Below, piece after piece: positions 35,142 through 43,579 of a stretch of DNA of 64,000 nt. The stretch is from Verrucomicrobia bacterium LW23 (GTDB taxonomy: Bacteria; Verrucomicrobiota; Verrucomicrobiia; Methylacidiphilales; UBA1321): positions 1 through 64,000 of the forward strand of contig QAZA01000005.1 in the NCBI GenBank assembly GCA_003054695.1, written 5' to 3'. Each line of letters begins with the position of its first letter. Within the stretch, counting starts at the first letter, position 1. The notes beneath the pieces were generated by a model, which saw only the letters and a list, made by a program, of their open reading frames with translations, made no database searches and had not been told where the DNA came from. The position numbers and the translations under genes were made by a program.

Positions 35142-37387
35142 TCGATGCCTCCGTAAAACGCGCGGCCGTCACCGGGCGAGAAGACGGCGTTGTCGGCGCC
35201 GTTGGCGTTGACGAGCAGGCTGGTGGTGGCCGCGTAGGTCTCGTCGGTCAGGTTCTTCGCCTCAAAAAAGAGGTTGAGGGTCTGGCCGTTGGCGCGCTCC
35301 CACTTGAAGCCGGCCTTGAGGCCGAGCAGGGCGTAGGGGTCGGTGGAGAGGGTGTTGCGGTAGTCAACAAAATACGAGGAGGGCGACCACTCGACGTTGG
35401 GGCCGATGTAGAAGCCGCACGGGTGGGTGTACATCAGCTCCGCGCGGTAGTAGTGCTCGGCAAAGCCGGGCAGTTGGTTGGAGCCGTAGACCGGGTCGCT
35501 GTCGAAGTAGAAGTCGCTCCAGTTATACACCTGGCGAAGCACCAGCTTGTCGGTGGGGACAACTCGCATGTCCTTCGCCTCCTTTACAGCCGTCGCGTCC
35601 TTCGGATCGTGCGCGCTACCTTCCCCCTCCACCGTCTCGTGGCCCTCCCACAGGGTTACGTCCAGGCCCACTTCCACGCCCTGGTGGTGGGTGGCGGTGC
35701 CGTTGACGGTGCGGTCCAGGCCAGGCGCAATCTGGTAGGCCAGCAGTTCATGGTCGATCCACGAGTGGTAGTAGGCCAGATCCCAGCGAAAACGGCCTGC
35801 CTCGCCGCGCGTGCCGATTTCAAACGTGGTGGCGGTTTGCGCATCCACAGGCGTAAAGGCGTCGAAGGGCGCGGCGAATTCGGGGAACGCGGGGATGTTG
35901 CCAGTCAACTCGCTGAAGGTAGGCGGCTCGAAGCTGCGGCTTACGTTGGTAAAGAGGTGCGCCGTGGGGGTAACGTCGTACCGCGCGCCCAGGCTGGGGT
36001 TAAAGCCCCAGTAGTCTTCGTCGTGCGTGCGGTTCAGGGGGATTTTCTCCTCAAACGCCCGGTGCGCCCAGATAAACTGCGTGCCGGCGATAAGCGCCAG
36101 CTTGTCCGTCACGCTCAGCTCATCCTGCGCGTACAGCACGGCCTGGCCGCCGGAGAGTGATGCGTCGTAAAACCTGCGCCCGCGATTGCCCGCGTTGTTG
36201 AGGTAGTAGTTGGCCTCCACCGTGCCAAACGTGGGGGCCAGGCCAACCACGAGCTTGTTCCGCAGCCCAAAAAGCTCGCACGTGTTGGTGTAGTGGATGT
36301 CGCCGGACCAGTCGTTGGTGAGCTGGTCGATGACGTAGAGGATGGGGTGATCCAGCGACTTCCAGGTCCAGCCTGCGCTCATGTCCAGCCGCTGCTCGGC
36401 ATCAATGCGAAGGCTTGTAGCGTTGGCAATGCGCACCAGGTCGTAATTGCGCAGCCAGTTGGAGCGCACGCGGTCGAACCGGCTGACGGGGCCGGGCAGC
36501 GGACCGGCCGCCTGCTCCGGATTGGCCTCCAGTTGCGCCTTGGTGAGATCGCCCGGGAGCTCCGAGTAGGAGCTGATGTAGTTGAGGAAAAACCGCGTCT
36601 CGAAATCCTGGCTGGCGCGGTAGCCGGCGTTGGAGAAGAACCGCTGCGCGTTTTGCTGCGAGTGCTCTCGGAAGCCGTCCGTGCTGTAGTGGCTGAGCGA
36701 TGCATAGTAATCGACCGGCCCGAGCACCTGCCCGCTGGAGACCTGACCGCGCAGATACCCAAAGCTGCCCGCCTCAAACCGCGCCTGCAGCGGCGAGGCC
36801 GTGTAGCCCGTGGGCGAGACAACGTCGATAGTGCCGCCGAAAGTGGTGCCGCCCAGGCCGATGGCGTTGGCGCCGCGGTAAACTTCCATGTAATCCACCG
36901 CAAGGCCGTCGAAGGACTGCATGTCGAAGCCGCCGTCCGCCTGATTCAGTGGCACGCCATCCTGCATCAGCAACAGGCCGCGGCCGTGAAAGGTGCGGGC
37001 AAGGCCGGAGCCGCGGATGGAAACGCGCGCCTCGTCTGAGCCAAAGCGCGGCTGTACGATAACGCCGGGCTGGAAGTCGAGGGCGTCCTTAAGGTTGGCT
37101 ACGCGGCCCTTCTTGTATTCGTCCGCATTAATGTAGTTGGTGCCGCCGGCCACCTGGTCCAGCGTACGCCGCGCCTCCTCTCTGGAGGGCACGGTGAGGG
37201 AGGCCGAGGCTTTATCCTCGCGACGGGCCGTCACGACGACTTCGTCGGAGGAGGCAGCGGATGAGCCGGAGGATGCGGGTTGCGCCTGTGCGCCCAGAGG
37301 CAACAGCGCCACGGTGGCAAAAGCCGCTGCGGCAAGGAACGCGGAAATAGCTCGCGGATGGAAACCGCACTTGTACGAGGAAATCAT
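35129..37387 (-). CDS. TonB-dependent outer-membrane receptor (FecA/FhuA-like)
   Basis: A 752-residue receptor for energised uptake across the outer membrane. Starting at MISSYKCG it has a signal peptide ending at GAQAQ, a TonB-box-like DEVVVTARRED, a plug domain (about 75-190: LKDALDFQPGVIVQ, VSIRGSGL, LLLMQDGVPLNQADG, MEVYRGANA) and a 22-strand barrel ending in the aromatic EWKF. There is no N-terminal signalling domain. The frame extends upstream by 38 codons without support. Neighbours (CXXCH membrane protein upstream, PepSY protein downstream) suggest iron, haem or copper chelates as substrate. It is clearly paralogous to the receptor at 59340-61550. Confidence 0.92.
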   Translation of the reverse strand: MISSYKCGFHPRAISAFLAAAAFATVALLPLGAQAQPASSGSSAASSDEVVVTARREDKASASLTVPSREEARRTLDQVAGGTNYINADEYKKGRVANLKDALDFQPGVIVQPRFGSDEARVSIRGSGLARTFHGRGLLLMQDGVPLNQADGGFDMQSFDGLAVDYMEVYRGANAIGLGGTTFGGTIDVVSPTGYTASPLQARFEAGSFGYLRGQVSSGQVLGPVDYYASLSHYSTDGFREHSQQNAQRFFSNAGYRASQDFETRFFLNYISSYSELPGDLTKAQLEANPEQAAGPLPGPVSRFDRVRSNWLRNYDLVRIANATSLRIDAEQRLDMSAGWTWKSLDHPILYVIDQLTNDWSGDIHYTNTCELFGLRNKLVVGLAPTFGTVEANYYLNNAGNRGRRFYDASLSGGQAVLYAQDELSVTDKLALIAGTQFIWAHRAFEEKIPLNRTHDEDYWGFNPSLGARYDVTPTAHLFTNVSRSFEPPTFSELTGNIPAFPEFAAPFDAFTPVDAQTATTFEIGTRGEAGRFRWDLAYYHSWIDHELLAYQIAPGLDRTVNGTATHHQGVEVGLDVTLWEGHETVEGEGSAHDPKDATAVKEAKDMRVVPTDKLVLRQVYNWSDFYFDSDPVYGSNQLPGFAEHYYRAELMYTHPCGFYIGPNVEWSPSSYFVDYRNTLSTDPYALLGLKAGFKWERANGQTLNLFFEAKNLTDETYAATTSLLVNANGADNAVFSPGDGRAFYGGIEWKF

Positions 37388-37736
37388 GGGAATGAAGGTG
37401 AAGCGGAAATGGAAAATCAGCGAAGGACCTGCCGCAATAGGCAGGAGTAAGCCGCAGCGGCACGGCCTGGAAGCGTGGAAGGGAACCGCTGGATTCCACA
37501 CGACGGATCAGCCACGCACATGCAAGACGTGCGCGCGACTGCGTCCGAAGGGGACGGGGAATTGGCGAGGAGCGAGGCAAGGCAAGGCGTGCGTCATCGC
37601 GATACTTTTAGCGATCGCAACGCGCCGGCGTGGCAGGAGCTGAGGATCTGCACGGCAATGCGCGAGTCCCTCGGCAACGGCACCTGCCCCACCTGCCCAG
37701 GCTTGGAGGCTGTCTACATCCAGTATTTCCCCTCCG
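37388..37736. other. Leader region of the TonB receptor gene
   Basis: About 350 bases upstream (on the minus strand) of the receptor start. A 6-bp hairpin CCTGCC/GGCAGG (37428-37445) lies 41 bases before the start codon. I compared the region with the cobalamin riboswitch core and did not find it. No gene seen. Confidence 0.45.
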
Positions 37737-37826
37737 CCTTGGCGAACTTTCCGTCCCTGGCGTTAAAAATCCGTTCCGTGGATGGAAAGGGGATTTATAA
37801 CGCCCAGCACGGAAAGATCGCCAAGG
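37737..37826. repeat. Long imperfect stem-loop of the periodic repeat family (copy 3)
   Basis: Arms of about 36 bases (37737-37772 and 37791-37826) pair with roughly six mismatches. Left arm: CCTTGGCGAACTTTCCGT, then GGCGTTAAAAATCC. Right arm: GGATTTATAACGCC, then CACGGAAAGATCGCCAAGG. It sits between the CXXCH gene and the TonB receptor, inside the presumed operon. Confidence 0.85.
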
Positions 37827-37927
37827 AGGAGCGGCAGAATGTGGACAGACCTCCCGAGAGCAGGGTAAGTCAGAATGTACGCACCACGAGGCGTTCCGAG
37901 TACACCTGAACTTGAATTGCGATGCCC

Positions 37928-38326
37928 TCAGACAACGCCCGATCGAGGCGGCGGACGCGGCGGGACGTCGGCGCGCGTGGAAACAGACGCGCGATGCGGC
38001 GCAAACGAGCTTGGGCGCTCCACCAGGCGGGGCATCGCAATCAGGTGGCGCGCGGCCAGCAGGAACTCCAGCTTGACGGTGCTTTTCAGCGCGGCGTCTT
38101 TCTGCGCGTCCTGCTCCTTCGCCTTACCAATCTTGACGGTGTGACACAGGGAGCACGGGTGCTCGCCGTCAAACGTTTTGCCCAGCGCTGCCACAATCGT
38201 CTCTCCGCGCCGGGAGTGATCCACCAGCATGCCCGCCCAGGCAACCATCTGCAGCGCGGCCCAGTGGCCGCCCATCAGCTGGACACAGGCCAGGATCGTC
38301 AGGAAGTTGCCCAGGGTGCGAAGCAT
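37928..38326 (-). CDS. Small membrane protein with CXXCH motif
   Basis: A 132-residue protein, MLRTLGNFLTILACVQLMGG onward. It has one N-terminal hydrophobic helix or signal, then HPCSLCHTVK (Cys58, Cys61, His62), a CXXCH that could bind haem c or a metal, then a Lys-rich stretch, a second hydrophobic patch (LEFLLAARHLIAMP) and a Pro/Arg-rich tail. It resembles small DUF2946-like proteins found with metal-chelate TonB receptors. It lies upstream of and in line with the TonB receptor and PepSY genes. A long plus-strand frame covers the same bases, but its coding features start only at 38492, so this minus-strand gene is the better call. Confidence 0.65.
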   Translation of the reverse strand: MLRTLGNFLTILACVQLMGGHWAALQMVAWAGMLVDHSRRGETIVAALGKTFDGEHPCSLCHTVKIGKAKEQDAQKDAALKSTVKLEFLLAARHLIAMPRLVERPSSFAPHRASVSTRADVPPRPPPRSGVV

Positions 38327-38491
38327 GCGAACCACAGTAACGCAAATCGCCCGGCGCCATGTCAAGCGCGGGCGAGTCGCAGATCGCAGAGCCCCGCGAA
38401 ACCGGCCCGCACGACGGGGCTTAGACTTGACGGAAAGGAGCGCCCGTGGACAATCTCGCCACGGCTCTGCGCCGAATCCACGCACGCATGC

Positions 38492-40309
38492 ATGAATGAG
38501 GTTCCCCCAAACGCACCGGCGCCCGCGACGCCTCCGGCTTCGACGCCAGGTCCGGCCCAGCCGTCCCCGACGGCAACAGATCCGCGCTTTTTCGACAGCT
38601 TTGTCCGCCTGCACCTCGTGCTGGGGACGTGTCTGGTAACGATTTGCGTGCTGTGCAACTACCTCACCAACTCGCGGGGCTCGTACCCCAACATGTTCTG
38701 GTACCTGGTGGAGCGCGATTTTCCGATTTTTGTGACGCAGCTTATCGCCCTCCAGGCCGCCTACATCCTCCTGTTTTTTCCGTGGAGATGGCCGTCGCCG
38801 GAGCGCATTTTCAGTAAATCGCGCCCCAAAGTACTGTGGCTGGCAGTTGCCACGCTCATCTTCAGCTTTGCGGGCACGTGGCTCGTTTGCCTCAACTACC
38901 CGCTGTCGCTGGACGAATACATGGCGGACATTCAGGCGCACTTTTACCTTGCCGGCAAAACCAGGGCGCCCGTGCCGGACGAATGGCTGCCGTGGGTCTA
39001 CTCCATCACCCCCGGCTTTGTCATCTATTTGCCGACGGAAAAAGTGTGGGTGGGGCCCTACCTGCCCTTTGCCTCCATGCTGCGCGCTCCGTTTCTGGCC
39101 ATTGGCGCGGAGACACTGTGCTCCCCCCTGATGCTGGCCGCCGGCGTACTGTTTGCCGCGGCCCTGGCACGGCGCCTGTGGCCGGAAAAAGCGGACGAAG
39201 CCGGGCTGATGGCCGCCATCATGCTCGTCTTCTCCGCCCAGGCGCAGATTACCGCCATGACGCCCTACTCCATGACGGCGCAGCTCCTCTTTGCGCTGGC
39301 ATGGCTGTACTGCTTTACGCTGCCCGGCTGGCGGCAATGGATCCTGCCCCCGGTCATCGGCGGCCTGGCCATCGGGCTCAATCAGCCCACCGTTCACGCC
39401 TGCTTTGTCCTGCCCTTTCTCGTGCGCCTGGTACTGTGCCGCCGCTGGGGCATGACGCTCGTCTACGGCGCCATTTACCTTGCGGCATGCCTGGTGTGGA
39501 AGGACTGGTACTACCTGAGCCGCCCCGCCGAGGTGAGCGACGCCGGCAAAACGGTGGCCAGCATCTTCGAGGTCCCCGACATCCTCAACGTCCTGCTCAT
39601 GTGGATGTCCCTGGGCCGCTTTGCCGCATGGCACCTCATCGCCTTGATTCCCCTGGCCCTGCTGGGCGGCTACGCTGCATGGCGTCGCGGCTATTTTCAC
39701 CTCGACCGGCCCGCCTCCGCCCCTGCGGGGGCAACCTTTACCACACCGCAAATTTTGCAGGATCTCACGGCGGGAATCCTCGTCACCATCCTGCTTTACC
39801 TCACCTTCAAGTACTCCCAGGGCCACGGCTGGGGCTACCGCTACCTGCACGGGGTGTTGGCCAACTTTGTACTGCTGGCCGCCGCCGGCTGGCTGATGCT
39901 GCGCGAGAAGCTGGAGTGGAACGCGGCCGCCAGCTGGTTCTCCGTCTCCCTGGTGGCGATGGCCGGCATTATGCCTTTCTACTGCTGGCTTACCTACAGC
40001 GTCACCGCCCCGTTTGCCCGCGCGCAGGCGCTGATCAACAGTCAGCAGGCCGACATGGTGGTTGTGCCCGACGACGTGATATGGTACGGCGGCGATCTCA
40101 TCCGCAACAACCCCGTTGCCCTGCAAAAACCCGTGCTCGTCTCCCGCTTTCGCCTGCCCCAGGCCGCCGAAGACCAGCTGCGCGGCAAGCCCGGCGTCGT
40201 GTTTATGGACGAGAAAACGATGGCAGCCCAGGGCCTCCTCATGCGCCCCACCCAGCGCAAAAAGCTTACGCCCGTGCCGGCCACCAACGCGCCTCCCGCC
40301 ACGAATTAG
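38492..40309 (+). CDS. Multi-pass membrane protein, GT-C glycosyltransferase-like
   Basis: A 605-residue protein with about 11-12 membrane helices. After a Pro-rich cytosolic leader and the first helix pair, an external loop (about 140-160) carries LSLDEYMADIQAH. An acidic pair in the first large loop is the hallmark of GT-C enzymes such as ArnT or PMT. Hydrophobic segments continue to about 505; the last 100 residues are soluble. GT-C enzymes transfer sugars from polyprenyl-phosphate donors. Start at the ATG giving MNEVPPNAP, since the open frame upstream overlaps the minus-strand CXXCH gene. The family call is from topology and loop motif only. Confidence 0.6.
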   Translation: MNEVPPNAPAPATPPASTPGPAQPSPTATDPRFFDSFVRLHLVLGTCLVTICVLCNYLTNSRGSYPNMFWYLVERDFPIFVTQLIALQAAYILLFFPWRWPSPERIFSKSRPKVLWLAVATLIFSFAGTWLVCLNYPLSLDEYMADIQAHFYLAGKTRAPVPDEWLPWVYSITPGFVIYLPTEKVWVGPYLPFASMLRAPFLAIGAETLCSPLMLAAGVLFAAALARRLWPEKADEAGLMAAIMLVFSAQAQITAMTPYSMTAQLLFALAWLYCFTLPGWRQWILPPVIGGLAIGLNQPTVHACFVLPFLVRLVLCRRWGMTLVYGAIYLAACLVWKDWYYLSRPAEVSDAGKTVASIFEVPDILNVLLMWMSLGRFAAWHLIALIPLALLGGYAAWRRGYFHLDRPASAPAGATFTTPQILQDLTAGILVTILLYLTFKYSQGHGWGYRYLHGVLANFVLLAAAGWLMLREKLEWNAAASWFSVSLVAMAGIMPFYCWLTYSVTAPFARAQALINSQQADMVVVPDDVIWYGGDLIRNNPVALQKPVLVSRFRLPQAAEDQLRGKPGVVFMDEKTMAAQGLLMRPTQRKKLTPVPATNAPPATN

Positions 40310-40358
40310 GCAGGAGCGCGGTACGAGAGGACTGTACTCGCTGTATCCACTGTATCCA

Positions 40359-40477
40359 CCCCCTTTGCGTCCTTCGCGGCCTTTGCGTGAACGCGACGCG
40401 ATGCGTGGATGTTGGGCAAAAACCTGTGCCAGATTTCGCGCAAAGGGCGCTGAGGACGCGAAGGCCGCAAAGGGGGG
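40359..40477. repeat. Periodic intergenic repeat pair (copy 4)
   Basis: Left half 40359-40391: CCCCCTTTGCGTCCTTCGCG, then GCCTTTGCGTGAA. Right half 40435-40477, in the opposite sense: TTCGCGCAAAGGGCGC, then GACGCGAAGGCCGCAAAGGGGGG. The halves share the CGCAAAGG/CGCGAAGG units but in different order, so they pair only partly. Confidence 0.8.
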
Positions 40478-40554
40478 ATGCTGAGGAGGGAATGCCGCGG
40501 TAGAAGTATGTCCGCCGCTTCCATTCCGCCCCTCGATGCTATTCGCTAGACCGT

Positions 40555-41268
40555 CTACGCACCCGGGCTGTTGATTTTCATCTGACCCGTGAGGTTGCAG
40601 ATGCGAATCTGTCGCCAGTCCGCAAACTGGCGGACCTCCAGGGCGCGGGCGGAGAGATCGCCGCTGCCGGCGGGCTCCGGGACGGTCGGGGCGAGCAGGA
40701 TGTAGCTGTAGGCCTGGCCGGGGCGCGGCAGCCGCACGCCGCCACTTGGCGAGAATTCGACGACGAGCGTATCCACCGTGCGGCGGTAGTACGGCACCCC
40801 CGCCAGCAGGTTGGCCGGCGTGGCGCCGCCGCCGAACACGTTGTCGCCCTTAAGGTTATCGTTGCCCGCGGCAGGAAACCACGCGGCATCCTCCTGCACG
40901 GAAACGGAGTCGGGCAGCCGCTCCCAGGGCGTAATCTGTTCGTACTCGCTCATCGCCCCCTTTTTGCGCGCCCAGAGGCTGAAACTGCGCCCCGCACTCG
41001 CCGCGTCGGTTCCATCCCGCGACACCAGCCGGAGCTGCACCCCGGTGTTGCGCGAGATCGCCTCGCTGCGCGCCTGATTGAGCGCGTTGATCACCCGAAT
41101 CACCCCGATATTCATGGACGCTCCCTTACGCGACCCGGCCAGCGCCGAAACCGACAGCGCCCCCAGCGTAAGCACAATGGAGACAACCGCCAGTAACTCC
41201 GTAAGGCTAAAGGCCTTACGAGATGTACGGCCCGGCAAGAACCTAAGGTTGAAACGCATCAATTTCAT
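40555..41268 (-). CDS. Prepilin-type pseudopilin (GspH-like)
   Basis: A 237-residue protein. A basic leader ends in RKAFSLTELLAVVSIVL, the type IV prepilin cleavage and methylation motif followed by the hydrophobic helix. The residue before the cut is Ala rather than the usual Gly. The remainder is a globular domain (VINALNQARSEAISR with the GspH-like NTGVQLRLVS). Verrucomicrobia carry many such proteins, often in cassettes; here it is single with no secretion genes nearby. It may be an orphan minor pilin. Confidence 0.82.
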   Translation of the reverse strand: MKLMRFNLRFLPGRTSRKAFSLTELLAVVSIVLTLGALSVSALAGSRKGASMNIGVIRVINALNQARSEAISRNTGVQLRLVSRDGTDAASAGRSFSLWARKKGAMSEYEQITPWERLPDSVSVQEDAAWFPAAGNDNLKGDNVFGGGATPANLLAGVPYYRRTVDTLVVEFSPSGGVRLPRPGQAYSYILLAPTVPEPAGSGDLSARALEVRQFADWRQIRICNLTGQMKINSPGA

Positions 41269-41411
41269 AGCGGTGTGGTGAGGATGTAAGAATCATAGAT
41301 GGCAATGGCACCGAGCGCAAGCTTAAAGTATATTCTTATACCAATAAACTTCTCTCTACCGAAATCTACTCAGAATGCATTGAATCCGAATGCAGACTCG
41401 ACATCCTCTGA

Positions 41412-41452
41412 AGCGCCGACGGCGCTCCAGAGCTCGCGTCCTGTAGGGACGC
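41412..41452. repeat. REP-like double palindrome
   Basis: AGCGCCG-A-CGGCGCT (41412-41426) followed after nine bases by GCGTCC-TGTAG-GGACGC (41436-41452). The second unit, a GTAGGGACGC hairpin, resembles bacterial REP-type intergenic palindromes. It is the only copy seen in the window and lies between the pseudopilin and ankyrin genes. Confidence 0.6.
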
Positions 41453-41521
41453 AATGGCGGTACGAACGAGCGAATGCGCTACGGGCTATTGCGTTGCTGC
41501 AGGTGTGGACAGGAGGACATG

Positions 41522-43429
41522 CTAAGGCGTCCTAAGCCATTGCGCGACAGCATCTTGCTTGCAGTGCTCCGCCCAGCCCAGGGGGGTGCCGTTATACTGG
41601 CGGTCGCGGGCGTCGAGCGGGGCGCCTTGCGCTACCAGCCAGCGGGCGATTTCCAGCTGGCCGAACGAGGCGGCGTGGTGGAGGGGGGTGCCGGCATGCA
41701 TGATCTCCTTCGAGACGGGGACGGCCGAGCCGTGCCAGCGCTCGCCGTCCATAAGGCATTGCACCACAGCCAGTTGCCCGGCGCGAATCGCGGCGTGCAG
41801 GGGCTCTTCCAGCTCCTGGGGCGCCGCTTCGCCGGCTTTCGCCATCGCGCGCTCCACATCCTCCACTCGACCCAGCGCGGCGGCGGTGACGATATCCGCC
41901 ACGGCGCCGAGCTCCAGCAGCACCTGCACGGCGGCAAATTCCCCGTGAGAGGCGGCCGCGCGCACCGCGCAGGAGGGCTCGGCACCCGCGCTTACAAGGT
42001 ATTGCAGCAGAGCCGCTTGCGCACCGCTTTCCCTCGCCACCCGGCCGCTGGCCACCAGGCCGAGCGTCTTGTCCATCGCCTCGCGGGGAGCGCCGGCCTC
42101 GACGATGGCGCGCGCCAGGTCCACGATGTTGCCCGGGAGGCTCCCCTTACGCACGGGATTCTCCGCAACAAACTCCAGCAGAAAGGGTTGCCTGAAGTAC
42201 TGCCCGGCGTACCAGCCCGGCTCCTCAGCCCGCGCGGTTGACAGGCCGGGATGCGCGCGCAGCAGGCGCCGAAGCTCCGTCTCATCGCCCGCATCCAGCG
42301 CGGTTACCGCGGCGCTAAATGCCGGATCGAGAATACGAGGCGCCTCCAACAAGGCCAGCATCGGCGCCTTTTCGGCGGGGGCCAGCACAGGGCTGTGGCG
42401 CGCGTAGTAGACGGGGCGGTGCCCGCTGTCGTCCATGGCCCCGTTTTGCGCACCGGCCGACAGGAGCAGCTCCGCGACGGCGACCGGGCCGCGCCAGGCG
42501 GCGTAGTGCAGCGCGGTGGAGTTCTCCTCGCACGCGCGGTTTACCTGAGCGCCGGCGCGTAGCAGCATCTCCATCACGCGCAGGCGCCGCTTAGGATCAG
42601 CGCCGCTTTGGCAGACGAACCACAGCGCGGTGTTTTCGCCCGCGTTCACATCGGCGCCGTTATCAATAAGATATTGCACCAGAACAACATCTGCCATCCG
42701 CGCCGCCACGTGCAGCGGCAGGAAACCCAGATCCGGCGAGGCCGCGTGGATCAGCTCCGGATCACCGCGCAGGATCGCCAGCGCCCGCTCCGTTTCAGCC
42801 AGGCGTATCCACGTCCAGAGATTCGGCTGCGCCCCGGCGGCAAGGAGCAACGCCACGTTTTCGCGGTCTGCTGCGTCGGTCGGGCCGTAGCCTCCGGCAA
42901 GGCCGGCGTAGAGATCCAGCGGCGTAAAGCCTTCGCCATCTGTGACATCCGGCTTGGCGCCGTGCCTAAGCAGCGCCGCCGTAATGTCGGGCCGCTTGCG
43001 GTCGACCGCAAAATGCAGCGACTTGCGCGGGGCGGAGCACTGGTTGGGATCCAGCCCGCGCGCCAGCAGCAACTCCGTCATCTCCAGCGATTTAGCCTGA
43101 AAGATGGCGGCGGGCCACAGAGAGGGCCTGAGCAGCTCGGGCCGGGCGTCGAGCGTCCGGACAACATGCGGTATGTCGTTGCAGGCCACGGCCTCGCGCA
43201 AAACCGAGGCAACTTGTGCGCCGACGATGGTGCGGCCCAGTTCCGCCCAGTTTGCAACACCATATTCGCGCGCTATCTCGTGCTGCACGCGGGCGAGTGT
43301 AGTGGGCCGGCCTTCGGCCGCGGCGAGGCGAACGAGGCGCTTGGCCTCTTTTCGCAGATACTCCCGGCTGGGATTATCGGGAAGCTGACGACGCGGGGAT
43401 AGCCCTCCGGAATATTCGGCAGTAGACAT
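41522..43429 (-). CDS. Ankyrin-repeat protein
   Basis: A 635-residue soluble protein without signal peptide. The start ATG follows an AAGGAAGG ribosome site at good distance. The N-terminal segment (about 15-60: YLRKEAKRLVRLAAAEG, EIAREYGVANWAELGR) is the usual cap found on such proteins. The rest consists of about a dozen ankyrin repeats with TPLDLYA, GFLPLHVAARM, TALHYAAWRG, TPLHHAASFGQLEIARWL and a final GTPLGWAEHC. Ankyrin repeats bind other proteins; no partner can be named. It may be cytoplasmic. Confidence 0.9.
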   Translation of the reverse strand: MSTAEYSGGLSPRRQLPDNPSREYLRKEAKRLVRLAAAEGRPTTLARVQHEIAREYGVANWAELGRTIVGAQVASVLREAVACNDIPHVVRTLDARPELLRPSLWPAAIFQAKSLEMTELLLARGLDPNQCSAPRKSLHFAVDRKRPDITAALLRHGAKPDVTDGEGFTPLDLYAGLAGGYGPTDAADRENVALLLAAGAQPNLWTWIRLAETERALAILRGDPELIHAASPDLGFLPLHVAARMADVVLVQYLIDNGADVNAGENTALWFVCQSGADPKRRLRVMEMLLRAGAQVNRACEENSTALHYAAWRGPVAVAELLLSAGAQNGAMDDSGHRPVYYARHSPVLAPAEKAPMLALLEAPRILDPAFSAAVTALDAGDETELRRLLRAHPGLSTARAEEPGWYAGQYFRQPFLLEFVAENPVRKGSLPGNIVDLARAIVEAGAPREAMDKTLGLVASGRVARESGAQAALLQYLVSAGAEPSCAVRAAASHGEFAAVQVLLELGAVADIVTAAALGRVEDVERAMAKAGEAAPQELEEPLHAAIRAGQLAVVQCLMDGERWHGSAVPVSKEIMHAGTPLHHAASFGQLEIARWLVAQGAPLDARDRQYNGTPLGWAEHCKQDAVAQWLRTP

Positions 43430-43579
43430 GGGGAACCCTTCCTTGTATGCCCGCCGGTCCGCAATGCCGGGCAGGGAATGGTTCGATGTGCTGCAGTTAA
43501 AAGGTGGGTTGAACCCTTTCCGCGGACCCGGATGCGCCCTTGTGCGCAGGGACATTGGAGCAAAGGGTGGCCGCGCGTG

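Noticed and set aside
37388-37720. Possible cobalamin riboswitch upstream of the TonB receptor
   Set aside because: A GGTGCC-like start and a CCTGCC hairpin are present on the minus strand, but the conserved B12-box core could not be found.
37922-38491. N-terminal extension of the GT-C-like protein
   Set aside because: The 190 extra codons are Arg-rich, contain no membrane helix and overlap the better-supported minus-strand CXXCH gene.
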